A stretch of 64,000 bases of DNA from Lates calcarifer (GCF_001640805.2 NC_066851.1:11955550-12019549), one strand, 5' to 3'; shown: positions 1 to 54,580, counted from the first letter of the stretch. The notes: generated by a model from the sequence alone, not told the origin. Program-made: numbers and translations.

Positions 1-300
1 GTAGATATCTCTCTCCCCTTTTCCTTCCAACGTGACTTTTACTCTGCGGGGACTGGAGCTGGAGGGAGACACACTGGGGTCTATCTGCAGGAGAGCCACG
101 CTATTGGCCGCCGATGGACCCATAAGGGAGGAGCAAGCCGATTCAGACACGAATGTTTGGTTTCCAGCTGTCAGTCATATAACTTCCAGTATAATTCCCG
201 TAGCTCACCTGTGCAAGGTGAGTGCTTTTTGGGATCGTGGGAACGAGATATTCTCATTGTCTGTCGGGCCAGGAGCTGCCTTTGCTGTAGGTTTGTAGAA
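1..300. other. left-edge unique sequence, possible promoter or non-coding exon
   Basis: This block is richer in G and C than the AT-rich DNA that follows. It holds an ATTGG (reverse CCAAT) box at 103-107 and a strong plus-strand splice-donor match, CAAG|GTGAGT, after base 217. I recognise no protein in the 88-codon open frame here. In mammals the neighbour on this side of MNAT1 is SIX4, transcribed leftwards, so this could be its upstream region or a non-coding first exon. That is inference from gene order only. Confidence 0.25.
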
Positions 301-1440
301 CTATAAAAGCACCCAAGTCTTTTATTCATTTATCGAAGAATGGAAATTCAATAATCCTGGAATTACTGTCCCTTATTGTCTCGAATCTAAGATCATTTTG
401 ACTCACAAAAAAATTATAAAACTTGACTGAGCCTGGATTAGTATATAATCATGCATGCTCCATCTTAGCCTGTATTTCCATAGACTTTTTCCAGTTTTCA
501 TTATTGTTGCAGTACTCTCTCAAATCTGTATGTCACAAGCCATAAACTCACTGAATAAAGTAACACGTTATGATCCCAACAAACAATGTCAGATCAAATC
601 TAATACATAAACATATAATATTTAGTAACAGCTACAGAAACAGTCATCTTCACATGAATGATATTTGTGTCTTCCTCTGAACTCAAAAAGTAGCTCCAAG
701 TATTATTTTCACCATTCACTCATACCCTCAAAGCCTAATCCAGTATTAATATAAGATGATATTATATTTGTGAAATAAATATAGCCAACATCAAATATCA
801 CTCACCAGCCTATAAAAGCTTATATTTGTTTGATGTATCATATTCACTTAGTTTCATTCATGATTATCGCAAAACCTGGAAAAAAAAGATATTTTGTTTG
901 TTTGCTTGTTTTTGCAAATAGTTTAAATCTAATGTAGCAATGGCGTCTCTAACACGGTCTTAACAATTACTGACATTCAAACATTGTCGATAAATCAATA
1001 CAACACAGGCCTGGGCTTTTAGTAATTGTGATAAATATACAGCAGTGCATCTACTTTCTGTGCTATAGCCTTTAAAAAGACTGGATTTGAAATAAACCAA
1101 TCCCCCCTGAAGGTAATGTTACTGTTTTTGTCAGTACATTACTATAATATACATTTTCTGTCTTCATCATACATTGACAACATAAGATCATAAATCATAG
1201 ACTATATCCATCGTCCCCTGTGGATTATTTTCCCTAAATAGTTACACATTCAACCAGAAACTATATGATGTCAGAAGCCCTAGGGAAGAACATCTGGTCA
1301 GGTTTTTGGTTTTAATTATGTTTCAGTTCAGACTTACATTAGATCATGGAATATATGGAAGTCATGTATGTGGAAATGCATAGAGGAAACAATCATAATA
1401 AAAACAAACCATTTTATACTTTCTCTCTAGTGAAAATAAA
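301..1440. other. AT-rich intergenic DNA
   Basis: I see no gene, RNA gene or recognisable repeat here. The sequence is AT-rich with scattered short A/T runs and no long open frame. Confidence 0.5.
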
Positions 1441-1449
1441 CAACTCAGC

Positions 1450-33318
<31,869 letters not shown>

Positions 33319-33490
33319 AGCCACACGGAGCAACAGAGCAACAACAGCCAATGGATAGAAATATGACTGAATGGACTATAAATACTGCCCTGCTACCACT
33401 GTGGAGAGCTGCTGTGGTTGGGTAGTGACGTGACTCATTTGTGGTCAAGGTGTATATGACTTTTTATATTTTGTGTTATTTTTATACTTA

Positions 33491-33496
33491 AATAAA
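33491..33496 (+). terminator. mnat1: mnat1 polyadenylation signal
   Basis: AATAAA lies 173 bp after the mnat1 stop codon and is followed by a GT-rich stretch, GTCTGTGTCTGT, as expected downstream of a cleavage site. Confidence 0.8.
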
Positions 33497-33537
33497 TCAC
33501 AAAGAACACTGTCTGTGTCTGTCCATCATTTAACAGA

Positions 33538-33543
33538 TTTATT
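33538..33543 (-). terminator. trmt5: trmt5 polyadenylation signal (minus strand)
   Basis: TTTATT on the plus strand reads AATAAA on the minus strand, about 190 bp beyond the trmt5 stop. It lies 42 bp from the mnat1 signal on the opposite strand, so the two 3' ends meet or overlap. Confidence 0.7.
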
Positions 33544-33733
33544 TAAAAATGAAACAACTTGGGACATCACAAGTCAAGCCCTGAAAAATAACTGTTAAAA
33601 TAAAAAACTGAACTAAAGCTTGGTCATGATTTCTGATGACAAGATGCTTCAACATCTGCAAGAACAGATGCAACAATTAAACTCATAGTTTCTCATTTTA
33701 AAAAAGATCCCAAGTCAAATATTTCCTAATTTA

Positions 33734-33795
33734 TTATGTTGAATCTGTAGTTTCTTCACACTTCTGTCTCTTTGGGGCTGGTTCTTCTGAAGACT
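33734..33795 (-). CDS. trmt5: trmt5 coding exon 5 (C terminus)
   Basis: Encodes [20 protein letters not shown] and stop. The minus-strand acceptor is GTCTCCACAG. PKRQ resembles a short basic patch at the same place in human TRMT5. Confidence 0.9.
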
Positions 33796-36329
33796 CTGTG
33801 GAGACAAACAAAAAAAGTTTGGAGGTGAAGACAGTAGAGTAAAACTTAATTGTACAGAGATGGACAGTCCTTGGTCCATGTGGCAGTACAGTAAAATACA
33901 TGTAGCACATACAGTACAACTACTGACGGAGTGTCTGTATTAGTGCTACAAATTAAGATGATTTCCATTGGTGATTAATCTGCTGAGTACCGTAAAACAT
34001 TATCATAAAATGTCTGAATGTCAGTGAAAAAATCTGAAGGTCAGATATTTAAGATTATTTCTTTAAATCTTCAGTCTACAGAGTTTTCCTCCTCACCTTC
34101 TGTGTCCAAAGAGCAGCAACCAGCTCTGAGGCCTTCTTCTATAAATGGTACTCATGTTCACATTTGAATGTTTGGTTTTCATACTGAAGTTATTATCAGT
34201 TTATCATTGAATTTCTCACCGTTTTGTAAATTAATTCTCACCTGTCTGTTCATGATTGCTGTTGAAGAGGACCTCTTTTGGGAGTGTGAATCTCACACAC
34301 ATCATATCTTTGTTGGGTGCTACATTACGCACGAAATGCACGGAGCATCTGTTCTCCAGGGGGAGCCCGAGGCTGCGGGACGCCCTCTTCACCACGTCTG
34401 TGTCGGGGTCGTCGTCTTTGGAGAAGCCGTAGCAGTGCACTGTGGGTAAGTTGTCATCACAGGGAGACTCCTCGTGCAGGAGGCCTCTGAATGCATCCAG
34501 AAACTCCAAAGCCAACGCAGGCAGGTTCATCACAACATGAACATTGGTTTTTGCCTTCAGCAGAGCAGGCAGCTCCTGCTTCACGGGTCCCTGGATGAAC
34601 TCTCTGCCGTCCAGGTTAAAGGTTCTGACTTTGCTGTCCACCTTGTTGACTTTGCAGTTGTGCTGCAGCCATCGGTAGGACTCTGGGTTGAGGTCATTGG
34701 CTAACACATTGGCGCCCAAGCGGGCAGCAGGGATGGCGAAGGGTCCAACTCCAGCAAACACGTCAAACACTGTGTCACCACGTTTGACGAGCTGCACCAC
34801 ACGCTGGTGCTCTGTGCTCAGCCGGGGGTTCCAGTACACCCGAGAAAAATCAAACTCATATGTCACCCCATTTTCTTTCACCTGCAACACACAGAGAAAT
34901 GATGATGAGCATCAGACGCCTCCCCAAAACTCAGTGGATGTTCTGAATGTATTTAAGAACATACATACATGTGTATCAGTAACATGAAATTATGCACATT
35001 TACACTATAACTTACTTTGGCAACCATGTTCTCCTCTCCAGCCAGCACCTCCATCTTGAAGTTGCGGTATGTTGAGTCGATTATGTTTGTTTTATTGACC
35101 ACACAGGTAACACCAGGGTTTTTGTCCATGATAACTTGACCTACGATGGAAGTAGCAGAGTCATGACAATGAAAATTACTCCTTAAACTTGACATTTGTT
35201 TTATTAACTATAGTTGTCTTGAGTTTGGGCTTTACTTAGGAAATCAGAAATATACAGGAATTTTAAAATAATTTTAAATTGAATATTCTTAATTCTTAGA
35301 CTTAAAATGTGTGAATTTATTTGTAATAACATTAAGTGCAGCCACACTTTGCTAACTTTTAGAAAGTGGCTGTTGAGATTGGAAATAAAAGCAGGGACTG
35401 AGGTCCTGAGATCAAAACACCATTCATTTCAGTTACATTAAACTGTTTGACTGCACTACACTTTCCTTGCCAGAAATACACTCATATGGTAATATTATAC
35501 GTTTATATTTTTCATTCCTCAACAGTTTTGAGACCCGTGTTACTTTGCATCAAAATCCCTCTGTTGCAGCATCTGCATCTCACCTATGAGGTTCTTGAAC
35601 AGGAGCTGGTGGTCCCTCAGGTTCATGTGTGCGATGTGTCCCACCCGGCTGAACCCAGAGGTCACGTCCTGCCCCTGAGGGAGCACAGCCTCCAGCACTT
35701 CTTCACTCTTCAGGTTGTCGTAGGTCAGCTGCAGCTCATAGGAGTGCAGCTCCTCAGCGACGCCGAAAGACCTCAGAGCCTCAGCTTCAGCCTCAGAGAA
35801 GGAGCTTATCGAGGACACTCTGTGAGGGTCCAACAGGACTAAACGAAAGTCAGTGCTCTCCTCTGTATCTTGTACCACTCTGGGCATGCCTGGGCGCTGG
35901 ATGGTCGCCTTTCTCAGGCTCTTTACCACTTTATTTAAGACCCCTGTGGGCACCCTTAGAGCTGGGACTGTAATGGTCTGTGTGAAGGCCTCCTTGTCCA
36001 GAGAGGTCATGCCCCGGACCTCTGGAGGGGGCCGGTACAGTTTAGGCTCCATTGTAGGCTTCTCAGCAAAACCAGGACAAGCTGAGGCTGGTAATGAGGT
36101 TGCAGAACAAATACACCGGTGTACAGCTCCAGATTCTAGGTTTCTATGAGTGTGTGCAGATGTTAAGACTCTGCTGAAGAGCCTGAAATGGAAGAAGAGA
36201 AGAGAAAACACATCCTAACTGTAAACCGAGTGTTAACTTTAACACCAATACAGCGACATAAGGATTAAAAAGTTATAATTATGCGATTATTATCGAGAAA
36301 ATTCACACTCAGAGCTCAGACCTCAACAT
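33734..36329 (-). CDS. trmt5: trmt5, tRNA (guanine-37 N1)-methyltransferase (whole spliced gene)
   Basis: TRMT5 uses S-adenosylmethionine to make m1G37 next to the anticodon in cytosolic and mitochondrial tRNAs, which prevents frameshifting. Coding exons in order on the minus strand are 36329-36322, 36182-35584, 35140-35016, 34881-34242 and 33795-33734. They sum to 1434 nt and 477 aa (human 509), all in phase. The N terminus [18 protein letters not shown] is basic and lacks acidic residues, as in a mitochondrial presequence. Residues 283-292 ([10 protein letters not shown]) form the SAM-binding loop, 306-312 is NDLNPES, and 362-366 (MNLPA) is the catalytic-site motif. The acidic, lysine-containing C-terminal tail is poorly conserved, as in the family. 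An in-frame TGA at 36339-36341 supports the start. Confidence 0.95.
33796..34241 (-). other. trmt5: trmt5 intron 4
   Basis: A 446-bp intron containing a degraded MITE-like fragment at about 33960-34050. Confidence 0.8.
33960..34050 (-). repeat. fragment of the ATTAATC-rich MITE-like repeat
   Basis: Contains GATTAATCTGCTGAG and AAAATGTCTGAATGTCAGTG, matching in order the end and inner part of the repeat seen at 54581-54850 and, on the other strand, at 63621-63860. Confidence 0.45.
34242..34881 (-). CDS. trmt5: trmt5 coding exon 4 (aa 245-458, catalytic domain)
   Basis: This 640-nt exon encodes [20 protein letters not shown], the SAM loop [43 protein letters not shown] and [15 protein letters not shown]. 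All TRM5-family methyltransferase motifs are intact. Donor ACAG|GTGAGA. Confidence 0.97.
35016..35140 (-). CDS. trmt5: trmt5 coding exon 3 (aa 203-244)
   Basis: Encodes [20 protein letters not shown] and [18 protein letters not shown], matching the human D2 region. The donor is AAA|GTAAGT. Confidence 0.95.
35141..35583 (-). other. trmt5: trmt5 intron 2
   Basis: A 443-bp AT-rich intron with no repeat or gene recognised. Confidence 0.8.
35584..36182 (-). CDS. trmt5: trmt5 coding exon 2 (aa 3-203)
   Basis: Encodes most of the presequence and the N-terminal tRNA-recognition part, including [36 protein letters not shown] and [17 protein letters not shown]. The acceptor is preceded by a strong pyrimidine tract ending CTTCCATTTCAG. 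The donor is ATAG|GTGAGA. Confidence 0.96.
36322..36329 (-). CDS. trmt5: trmt5 coding exon 1 (8 nt, M-L-R)
   Basis: ATGTTGAG then donor GTCTGA. Joined to exon 2 it restores the frame as MLRLFSRV. The donor is weak by consensus, but phase, presequence character and the in-frame upstream stop all fit. An unseen alternative first exon cannot be excluded. Confidence 0.7.
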
Positions 36330-36640
36330 CCTCCGTCCTCAGGCACGATTGAATTGTGTCATCAGTGTTGGACAAGAGCAGAGCGGTGATTGGTCAAACG
36401 AGCGGAGAGTCGATTTCCGATTGGACGGTCTCCTGTGTGACGTTTAAAAGCGACGGAAAAGAGAGGCACATGACGCGGAGGGTCAACAACAACAGTCAGC
36501 AGCTGATGAGTTGATAAAAAGGAGGTTAAAAAGTGATTTAACATAAAAAATGGTCTCATAATAACATTGGTTTAGAGGTCTGACACGGAACAGTTGCAGT
36601 TGCAGTTTGTTGAGTGAGTTGAGTTTTCCGGGAGCAGAAA
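36330..36640. promoter_or_regulatory. divergent trmt5 / slc38a6 promoter
   Basis: Only 311 bp separate the two oppositely facing start codons. The gap holds two ATTGG (CCAAT) boxes at 36389-36393 and 36420-36424, 31 bp apart, and a TGACGT CRE half-site at 36438-36443. CATGACGC lies a little further on. No conventional TATA box is clear. Twin CCAAT boxes are typical of NF-Y-driven bidirectional promoters. Confidence 0.75.
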
Positions 36641-47305
<10,665 letters not shown>

Positions 47306-48102
47306 CCCCCGCTCTGTTTTCCAAATCAAGCACAAGAGCAGAGTAAGGGAAAAGCGTGCCAAAGAAACTCAATACTGGATAAAGAAAGGGAACAGACAGA
47401 TGCTTATCAACATCACCTCAGGCAGATTATTTATGGTGAAGTTGTTCTCAACACTAACTCAGAAACTTTGACCAAACCCAGTTCATTCGAGTCAAAACAT
47501 GTTCTTCTCACTCATTTTTTCTCAGTCTTTTCTAAAAGCTGACTTTTATATACCCAAATCATAATCTGCCTGGAAGAAAAGATGGATGAGGTTTACTGTC
47601 AGAACAATAGAATGAAATGTTGAAGAAATCCTCCATTATCTTTTAAGTTCATCTCATGTACCCCCCCCCCCCCCCCCCCATTATTACCCCTCTAACAGCA
47701 TCATGTTGTTCTGTCTGGATGATCATGCACCTTTATCTATTACATGAATTTGAAAAATGCTGTTGAATCATAAATGTGTCAGGTTTCTTAAATTTAGTTT
47801 GTGGCGCATTTCACTTTTGCACATCATAATGATTAATTTACATTCCCTAATTTACGGCCATTTTATCACATTTTATTCACTTTATTGTGTTTGGATTTTT
47901 CTTTTATGCTTTTGTTTTTATCTTTTAACCCATGTATTGATTTCCCACTCCATTTCTGATCCATACCTCAGGTTTAAATGGCTGTGGTGCTACTTTGTAT
48001 GTGAATGTGTTAATGTTTGTCCCACTTAATTAAAATGTACTCCAGTTGTTTATAATGTAAGATAATATAATGTTGTTCTTCAAATTGCTGGCATTTAATA
48101 AA
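47306..48102 (+). other. slc38a6: slc38a6 3' untranslated region
   Basis: AT-rich with a run of 19 C at 47661-47679. ATTAAA at 48029-48034 and AATAAA at 48097-48102 are candidate polyadenylation signals. Confidence 0.6.
48097..48102 (+). terminator. slc38a6: slc38a6 polyadenylation signal
   Basis: AATAAA about 790 bp after the stop, followed by a GT-containing stretch (TTGTTTATGTGCTGACATGT). The upstream ATTAAA at 48029 is an alternative. Confidence 0.6.
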
Positions 48103-50300
48103 AGGGAGATTGTTTATGTGCTGACATGTCAGCTTGCTCATTTAACCACTACAGTGTTTTTATCAGCATTGTGGGAAGCTCATCAGTCTATCATGTCACA
48201 TTCATGGCTGCATGTTTGATTGACAGGCGCAGTATTGACATTGAGACCCGCTCCTCAGTGTTGTGATGTGGGTTCAGCCTGTAGATAATGAAAGCCACAT
48301 GCTCAGTACGTTTCTAATCATGATGCTGTTTAGATTGTCTTCATGCTGCCTCTGGAACCTACGGCCGCCTCACTGCTGCTTTTAATCGAAGGAATTAGGC
48401 CGACCAGCCTGCCGCCCATCCAGAGAGAAGTGGCTGCCCACTCTTCACGCCCCCTTTAAGGAGGTTCCCCCAGTGCAGGAAATACCCCCAGCTTCCATCC
48501 ACCGCTCTGAAACACTCCTATGAATAACTCAGGTAATTCTTTACTTTAACACCAATACAGCAATGCAAAAATACTTACAGGGCCTGCATTCAAACTCTTA
48601 GCTTGTTTTAACTTCTTGACAAAGCGTACAGTTTGGTATTTTGATGGTTCCCTCTCCAGGCCCAGCCCCTCGGTTGGGAACCTTAGGGCCACAAGATAAA
48701 TCTGAAGGATCATGAGATGATTAATGAGGTCAGAATAACGAACAAAGAAAGTTCTTCTACACAAACTTAGATTCATTTTTTGGACTTTTCTCAAGTTGTT
48801 TTGTCAAATTTTGGATAATTTGACCTATTTGGAGCTTGAGTTGTTTAAATGAAACCATCTGAGAATCTTAGGGAAATCTGAAATGTGACCGCACTGGTTT
48901 AATCTTTGACAATGCTTTTATGAACTTAATGTACAGTATGTTTTTTCATGTAAAATTTAAATTTAAAACTACAGCTTTCAAATAATTAATAAGCTATAAT
49001 AGCTATAATAATAGCTGAATAAGAGGCTGAATGTAAATGTGGTGGAATATAGAGTAGCATAAACTGGTGCTGTGTAAGTGTGACCTTTAGTTGTCCAGCA
49101 CCTCCAGCAGCCACCATCAGCCGTTTGTCACTATATCTGTCAAAATACAAGCTCTTTCAGGAATAAAATAACCTCTGACACTCCTGTACATGCTCTCCTC
49201 TATGGGAACCACAGAGATAAACCCATATGCAGCACAAGATTACCACCTAGTGTCAGACTGTGTTCACAGCAGCCCATGTCATCTTCCTTTCATTAACATT
49301 CCCCTTATGGTTTATAAAAGCCTAACTAAGAAGAGATAATCAGATGCTCCAGTTTTCTCCCCATTTTATCATGTGTTGGAAACGTGCATGTTAATACAGA
49401 CCAGAGCTGTTTTTATGAGGCTCTGACTGGGGCATGAGTCCTCAGCCCAGGGTGGGAGTGTTTTTGTTTAGTTAAACTCACTCACACCCTGGGCCCATGT
49501 CCAGCAGTATGACAACACCATCTCCCAGGGTTAAAGGATGGAAAGAGGCGGAGGAATGATGGTGGGCTGAAATTAAACCCCTGTTGGCAGCCTCTGCTCT
49601 TGTATTGTTTTAAGAGGTGTTGGCTGTGTTCTTTGAAAATTATTTTCTGTTGTTGGAAATCAGGATTTTGGGGCAGCAACGCCTGGGTCTTATCCCAGTG
49701 TCCATACTTTGACCTTTGACCCTCTTAATATTTCTTCCACCACTGAAAGTCACACAATAACACAAACAAACTAACAGATTGAGGCAGCCATATTCCAGCA
49801 ACTCCCATGTTCTGCTCAGTAGAATTACAGTTTCTGTTGATGAAGTGATGTTTCTTATTAAACAAAATAATCTTACTCTTTAACAAAAAGGTCTATCTCT
49901 GTAGGAATCATATCCATAATATTGTCATATCCTTATGATCAGATCAGTCTGAGCCCGTCAGTGACAAAAACAAACACTTTAATACATGTACTTTGAGGTG
50001 GACAATTGCCCATTGGAATAAATTGCAGCAACTGTTTGCAGTTGCTGGGTACACTGTACCTGTTAAATACTGCACCGATTCTAAAGATTTCTGTGGCTAT
50101 CAATCATTTACACCTAAAACTATGATTATAGTAATTATTAAACTTTAATAATGATTTAAATGCCTTCCTTCAAAGTAGGCCGAGGCATGAAATAGTTAGG
50201 TAAAAGTAGGCAAATGAATAGTGATGAATGTAATGAATAAACAATTAGCTACAGATAATGATGAAACAGTGGAAATGGCTAAAAGTAATTGATAATTGTA

Positions 50301-50430
50301 ATTGTAATTTATTTATGTAAACAGGGACAGTGCACAATAAAACACTATCCTTTTATAAAAGAAGGAGAGATTCCTTGTACCAGGTTTTAGCAATTGCTAG
50401 TTTCCACCTGTAGTCCCTGAGCAGGTAGAT
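50301..50430 (+). repeat. interspersed fish repeat fragment
   Basis: AACAGGGACAGTGCACAATA and, further on, TTCCACCTGTAGTCCCTGAG both recall a dispersed percomorph repeat in this same order. Non-coding and diverged. Confidence 0.6.
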
Positions 50431-52434
50431 GGAGCAATAAATTAATGACAGAAAAAGATGCAAATGGAGTATAAAACACCAGGTCATAAAATATTACAGA
50501 CATTCACCACTCTCCGCACACACAATTCATAAATGTTTGCAAGTTTGATAAATGGTTTAATGTCCAGCTTTTGCATCTCTGAGTGGTACTAATGTAAACT
50601 TGACCAAGCTAAACACTGACAGTTCAACTGTATAAAAAAGTTATCCACTAATAATTAGTGTAAACTAAAATCCACTCTATAATCCATTAATAAGAAAACA
50701 TTTGGAACTGGACAGGTGGGTAGCCTACTTGGGCTTATCTGACAGGGATGTGGGGTTACATCTGACAAAAAAAGGGGAACTACTGGATTAGAACATCTGC
50801 AGAAAGCATCCAGATGTCTAAATTGTTCAGTTTGACTTTGCAGTGAGGTGTTTAGCAGCCCTCTACAGATTGGTTTTGGCAGGAAGCCAGGTCAGAGCAG
50901 TATTCCACTTTCACTTCCTGTTTGTGTTTCAAGAACAACATCAGAGCAGCATGCCTTCACAGGTAGTGGACATCAGAAATTGTAGCAGAGCTAAGAACAC
51001 CCACAACATCTGCTTTGTGTTTACTCGCATAATCTTGTTCAACAGGCATTCCTGGCTGAAAGGTGCTTCAAGGGTCTTTTCACATAAGCCTTTTAATGCT
51101 GGTTGGCATGATGAGCGGTTTTCCTTGTTAGTCATGGTGGCGGACTGCAACTCAGCAAATGCCATCAATACGCAAGTGTCATCACTGATGAAGTGCTCTC
51201 CATCTAATTTTTCTTCTTTCCTCCTATCCGCTCCATTCTCTCCATCTACCATCACTCTGTGCTGCTTTTCTGCTTTTAATTGATTTCCATGCTCTATCAG
51301 TAAACATGCTCTTTGTGTCACAGTAAGAGCATTCCTTGTGCTTGCTTTGAGGACTCTTTTTGAGACAGCAGATGCTCTGGTCATAGTAGAATTTACTCTT
51401 TTTACACTCAGATTTTCTCATGCTTTTTGTGAAATTGTGTTGATAAAAGGCTCACAAATAAGGGAAGTATAGACTTGTTATAAGGTCACCTTCAGCTAAA
51501 AAAGCATATCTGTTACAGAGAGGAACAACCATTATCTTGTATAACATCCCAGTCTTTTACTCAGTGTGGCTCAGACACTCCATGCTGAACGAGTAGACGA
51601 GTGACGTCCCTCACTTTCCACTGTAAATGTCAGAGCACCACAGTTTGCACAGAGCATTCACCAAAAACACTGAAAACTGCTCAACAGCTGTGTGCAGCAA
51701 ACATGTTGCTGTCTTGAATAGGGACTCTAGAAACAGCATTCAGGGGAAGAATTGCCTGAGACGCTCATCACCTGTCGGTCCACAGTCTGGCTCAACACAA
51801 TAGCACCAACACAATAGACTTGACTCCAAGATTGCTGTCACCACAGTCACCAAGACGTAATAAACCTTGGAGAGAGTGTGACAGAGATTTTATATTGTCA
51901 GTGCAGAAATCAAGGTCAAGAGTGAAATACGCCCTCTGTAAACAAACAAGGGGGTTCGTTCTGTTTTAAGAAGTGTTGCAGAACGTAGTTATTTTGGCAG
52001 ATGATGAGCAGGGGTTGAAAAGTAGGAAGGGTCCTGATGGAGGCCCAGTGGTCAGCAGCGCAGTATGGGGCTGAGTCTGTTTTTTTGGGGTGGTGAATGG
52101 GGGTGCACTCGTCTCTTTGCGATCCCATCAGCTCTCGGTTGAGCTCTTAATGCGCCCCTGACGCCTTTCTGGCGCAGGGGCCATGCTGCCTCACATCTGG
52201 AGCCAATTACCCTGGAGGGGCTGTGACAGAGTCGCCCCCCCACCACCACCACCACCCGCCATGCTCTGCTCCACTGTCCAACACAGCTCCGACCATCTCA
52301 CAGTTACATTCCTCCGGTTTTCACAACACCACGCTTCGTTTCTGTCTGTCCCTCTTTCCTCTTCTTTTTTCCTCTGCTTTACAGAAAGACACATCCTCCA
52401 AACTCACCATGATTGTCTGATAAAGAAGAGGATC

Positions 52435-52530
52435 AGGTTGTAATGATGGCTCAGGGGTTTAACACACTGGCCATGTCATTGCAGTGTTCCCTGTTTGAGT
52501 CCAGTTGGGGCATGATCTTCTTCCCTCTTG
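52435..52530 (+). mobile_element. tRNA-derived SINE, diverged
   Basis: TGGCTCAGGGG (52447-52457) resembles an A box and TGTTTGAGTCC (52492-52502) a B box, 34 bp apart. CAGTTGGGGCATGATC and a CT-rich tail follow, as in the SINE at 12370-12515. Boundaries are approximate. Confidence 0.6.
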
Positions 52531-52794
52531 GCTCTAATGAAGACAAAAATGGACGAAAACTCTATTTTAAAAAAACAGTATCATCAGCGAAACATGACAC
52601 AAAGTCATTTAGCCTTACCACTGCACCATTGTTGCTTTAATTTCTGCAGAATAGAGCCATCCTAAGTCATGTTTTCCTGTGGTAGAGCTATGGCAGTAAA
52701 CACTACTTGTGAATAAAGCATGTTTAGTACCAAATCAGCTTTTACAGGTGTGATTTATGGAGTGCCTTGGCTTCCACACAGTAGAGCCCCAGGG

Positions 52795-52795
<1 letters not shown>

Positions 52796-52847
<52 letters not shown>
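52796..52847 (+). repeat. (TG)n microsatellite, about 52 bp
   Basis: Pure TG dinucleotide run. Confidence 0.95.
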
Positions 52848-52848
<1 letters not shown>

Positions 52849-53754
52849 CACGTGTAGCTCAGTAGAGCGTGTAGGTTTCTATATAGCCTCACCTGAGGAG
52901 AGTTTGGGTATAATTGAGTTTGTGGTGGGGCAGGGGGTGTGGAGGGGATGTATACTGGCCCCGCAGGATTTCCCTCACCGGGGTCAAAAGAGTTGGGAGC
53001 GGGCTTTGCCGTATCTGCACCATACACTTATTCCCTGCTGCCCTGTTTGGCACCAATGCTATGGTTCATTAGCTGCAGCTATAGGGTGTACCTGGGCAGG
53101 GAGCCAGAGGATTGAGCTGTCCCGGGTTACACGGACATAAATTGGAGCGTAGACTGTGAAGTAAATGTGGAAACTCTACAGGTGGCTGAAATTAAGTCGT
53201 ATACACAGAATCAGTCTGCTCTGAAATATGAGAGGCTTTTGGTAGCTGGTCTTGTGGTTGTGTGCAGTAAAATTTTGGCATGTTGAGGAGATACATCAGA
53301 AGTACTATATGTATTCATGCCTGTGTGTACATCCAGAGCATGCACGTGTCTGTGTGTGTACACTGTAGTACATGTAGCCCACAAGTCTGTGCTCTCAGTC
53401 AAGTATCTGGAGTCATGTTGAGTTCTCCCATGGGTGCATAATTCAAGATTTGGCCATGACAACCACTTACAGAGGGAAAGTCAGATTGGAATGAGGAGGA
53501 AAGGATGCAGGGCAAAGAGCCACAGAGGTGACAGAGGGAGGGAGAGAAAGAGAGGCGACCGCCAGTAGAACAAAGAAACAAAACAAATCACCCTGGACCG
53601 TAAAAATGCCAGCTCTGGCTCCGAGGTAAAACCAAGGAGGAGAGGAAGTAAAAATACACTGATTTTTAAAGTTGTTTCATCATAAGAGGGAGGCAAACAC
53701 AGAGGACGAGGGGGGTAGAGGATGTGGAGGAAAAATCAATTTGTCAGTCTTATC

Positions 53755-53768
53755 CTGCCCTCTGCTGG
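53755..53768 (-). promoter_or_regulatory. CTCF-like motif (minus strand)
   Basis: On the minus strand CCAGCAGAGGGCAG matches the CTCF core CCASYAGRKGGCRS at all 14 positions. Confidence 0.5.
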
Positions 53769-54580
53769 ACAGATCAACAGGATAGGTTCACATGGAAGGA
53801 GTCTTACTGAAAGGTAGGACGCTCGCTTATGACCTTTCTTTTACTGTCTACACACAAAAACACCATTAAAATACCTCGACTCTGATGTGTTAATTTAGGC
53901 AGCTGGAGTGAGTCCATTCTAACATGTTTGCTCTTGTTGGTCAAGGTGATCTACAACACAAATATCAGGTGCAAAATGTTTTACTTTACCCCTCCAGGTC
54001 TGACAGCAAAGTTTCAAGCCCTTAATGCTGGATAGCTAAGAGTCGTATTCACGCTCCTGCATCAAGTCAATCCGCTATTTGCCTGCTTTACCATTACAAC
54101 CACTCTCTGCTCAGTAAGGTCATGTCTGAGAGGTTGTTTACAAGACAGTCTGTATCCCAGGGATGTGTAAGATCTGGGACCCTAGCTCTTTATTTGTAAC
54201 AGCTGGAGCAGAGAGATGTGGAGCGCTGACATTTGGCAGAGTGGGGTGAGAGGTCAAGTCTAACACCAATAAAGTGGAGACTTTGATCATGGCATTTATG
54301 GATGTAGCAGGCACAGCACCCACAGAGGGAGAGAGAGAGAGAGAATAGCATTTAGAGGAAAAGAGAAAGGGAGAGTGCATCAGCATTTACAAGGACAGAC
54401 AAGGAAGAAAATAGGAAAGAAGGGAATTAATTTACTTGCAAATATTGATCTCGTACTGTCTCTTCAGGATTTATTTTGCACAAGCAAATGAAATTTCTCA
54501 TGCTAATTCATTTACCTCAAATAAATGTTTTCATCCAGTGTGCAAAACTATAAGTTGTTATCAAAACTAGATGTACCACT

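Noticed and set aside
32..298. 88-codon frame at the left edge
   Set aside because: I recognise no protein in it, and a strong splice donor falls within it.
35853..36149. 98-codon plus-strand frame
   Set aside because: It is antisense to trmt5 exon 2, whose conserved protein explains the sequence.
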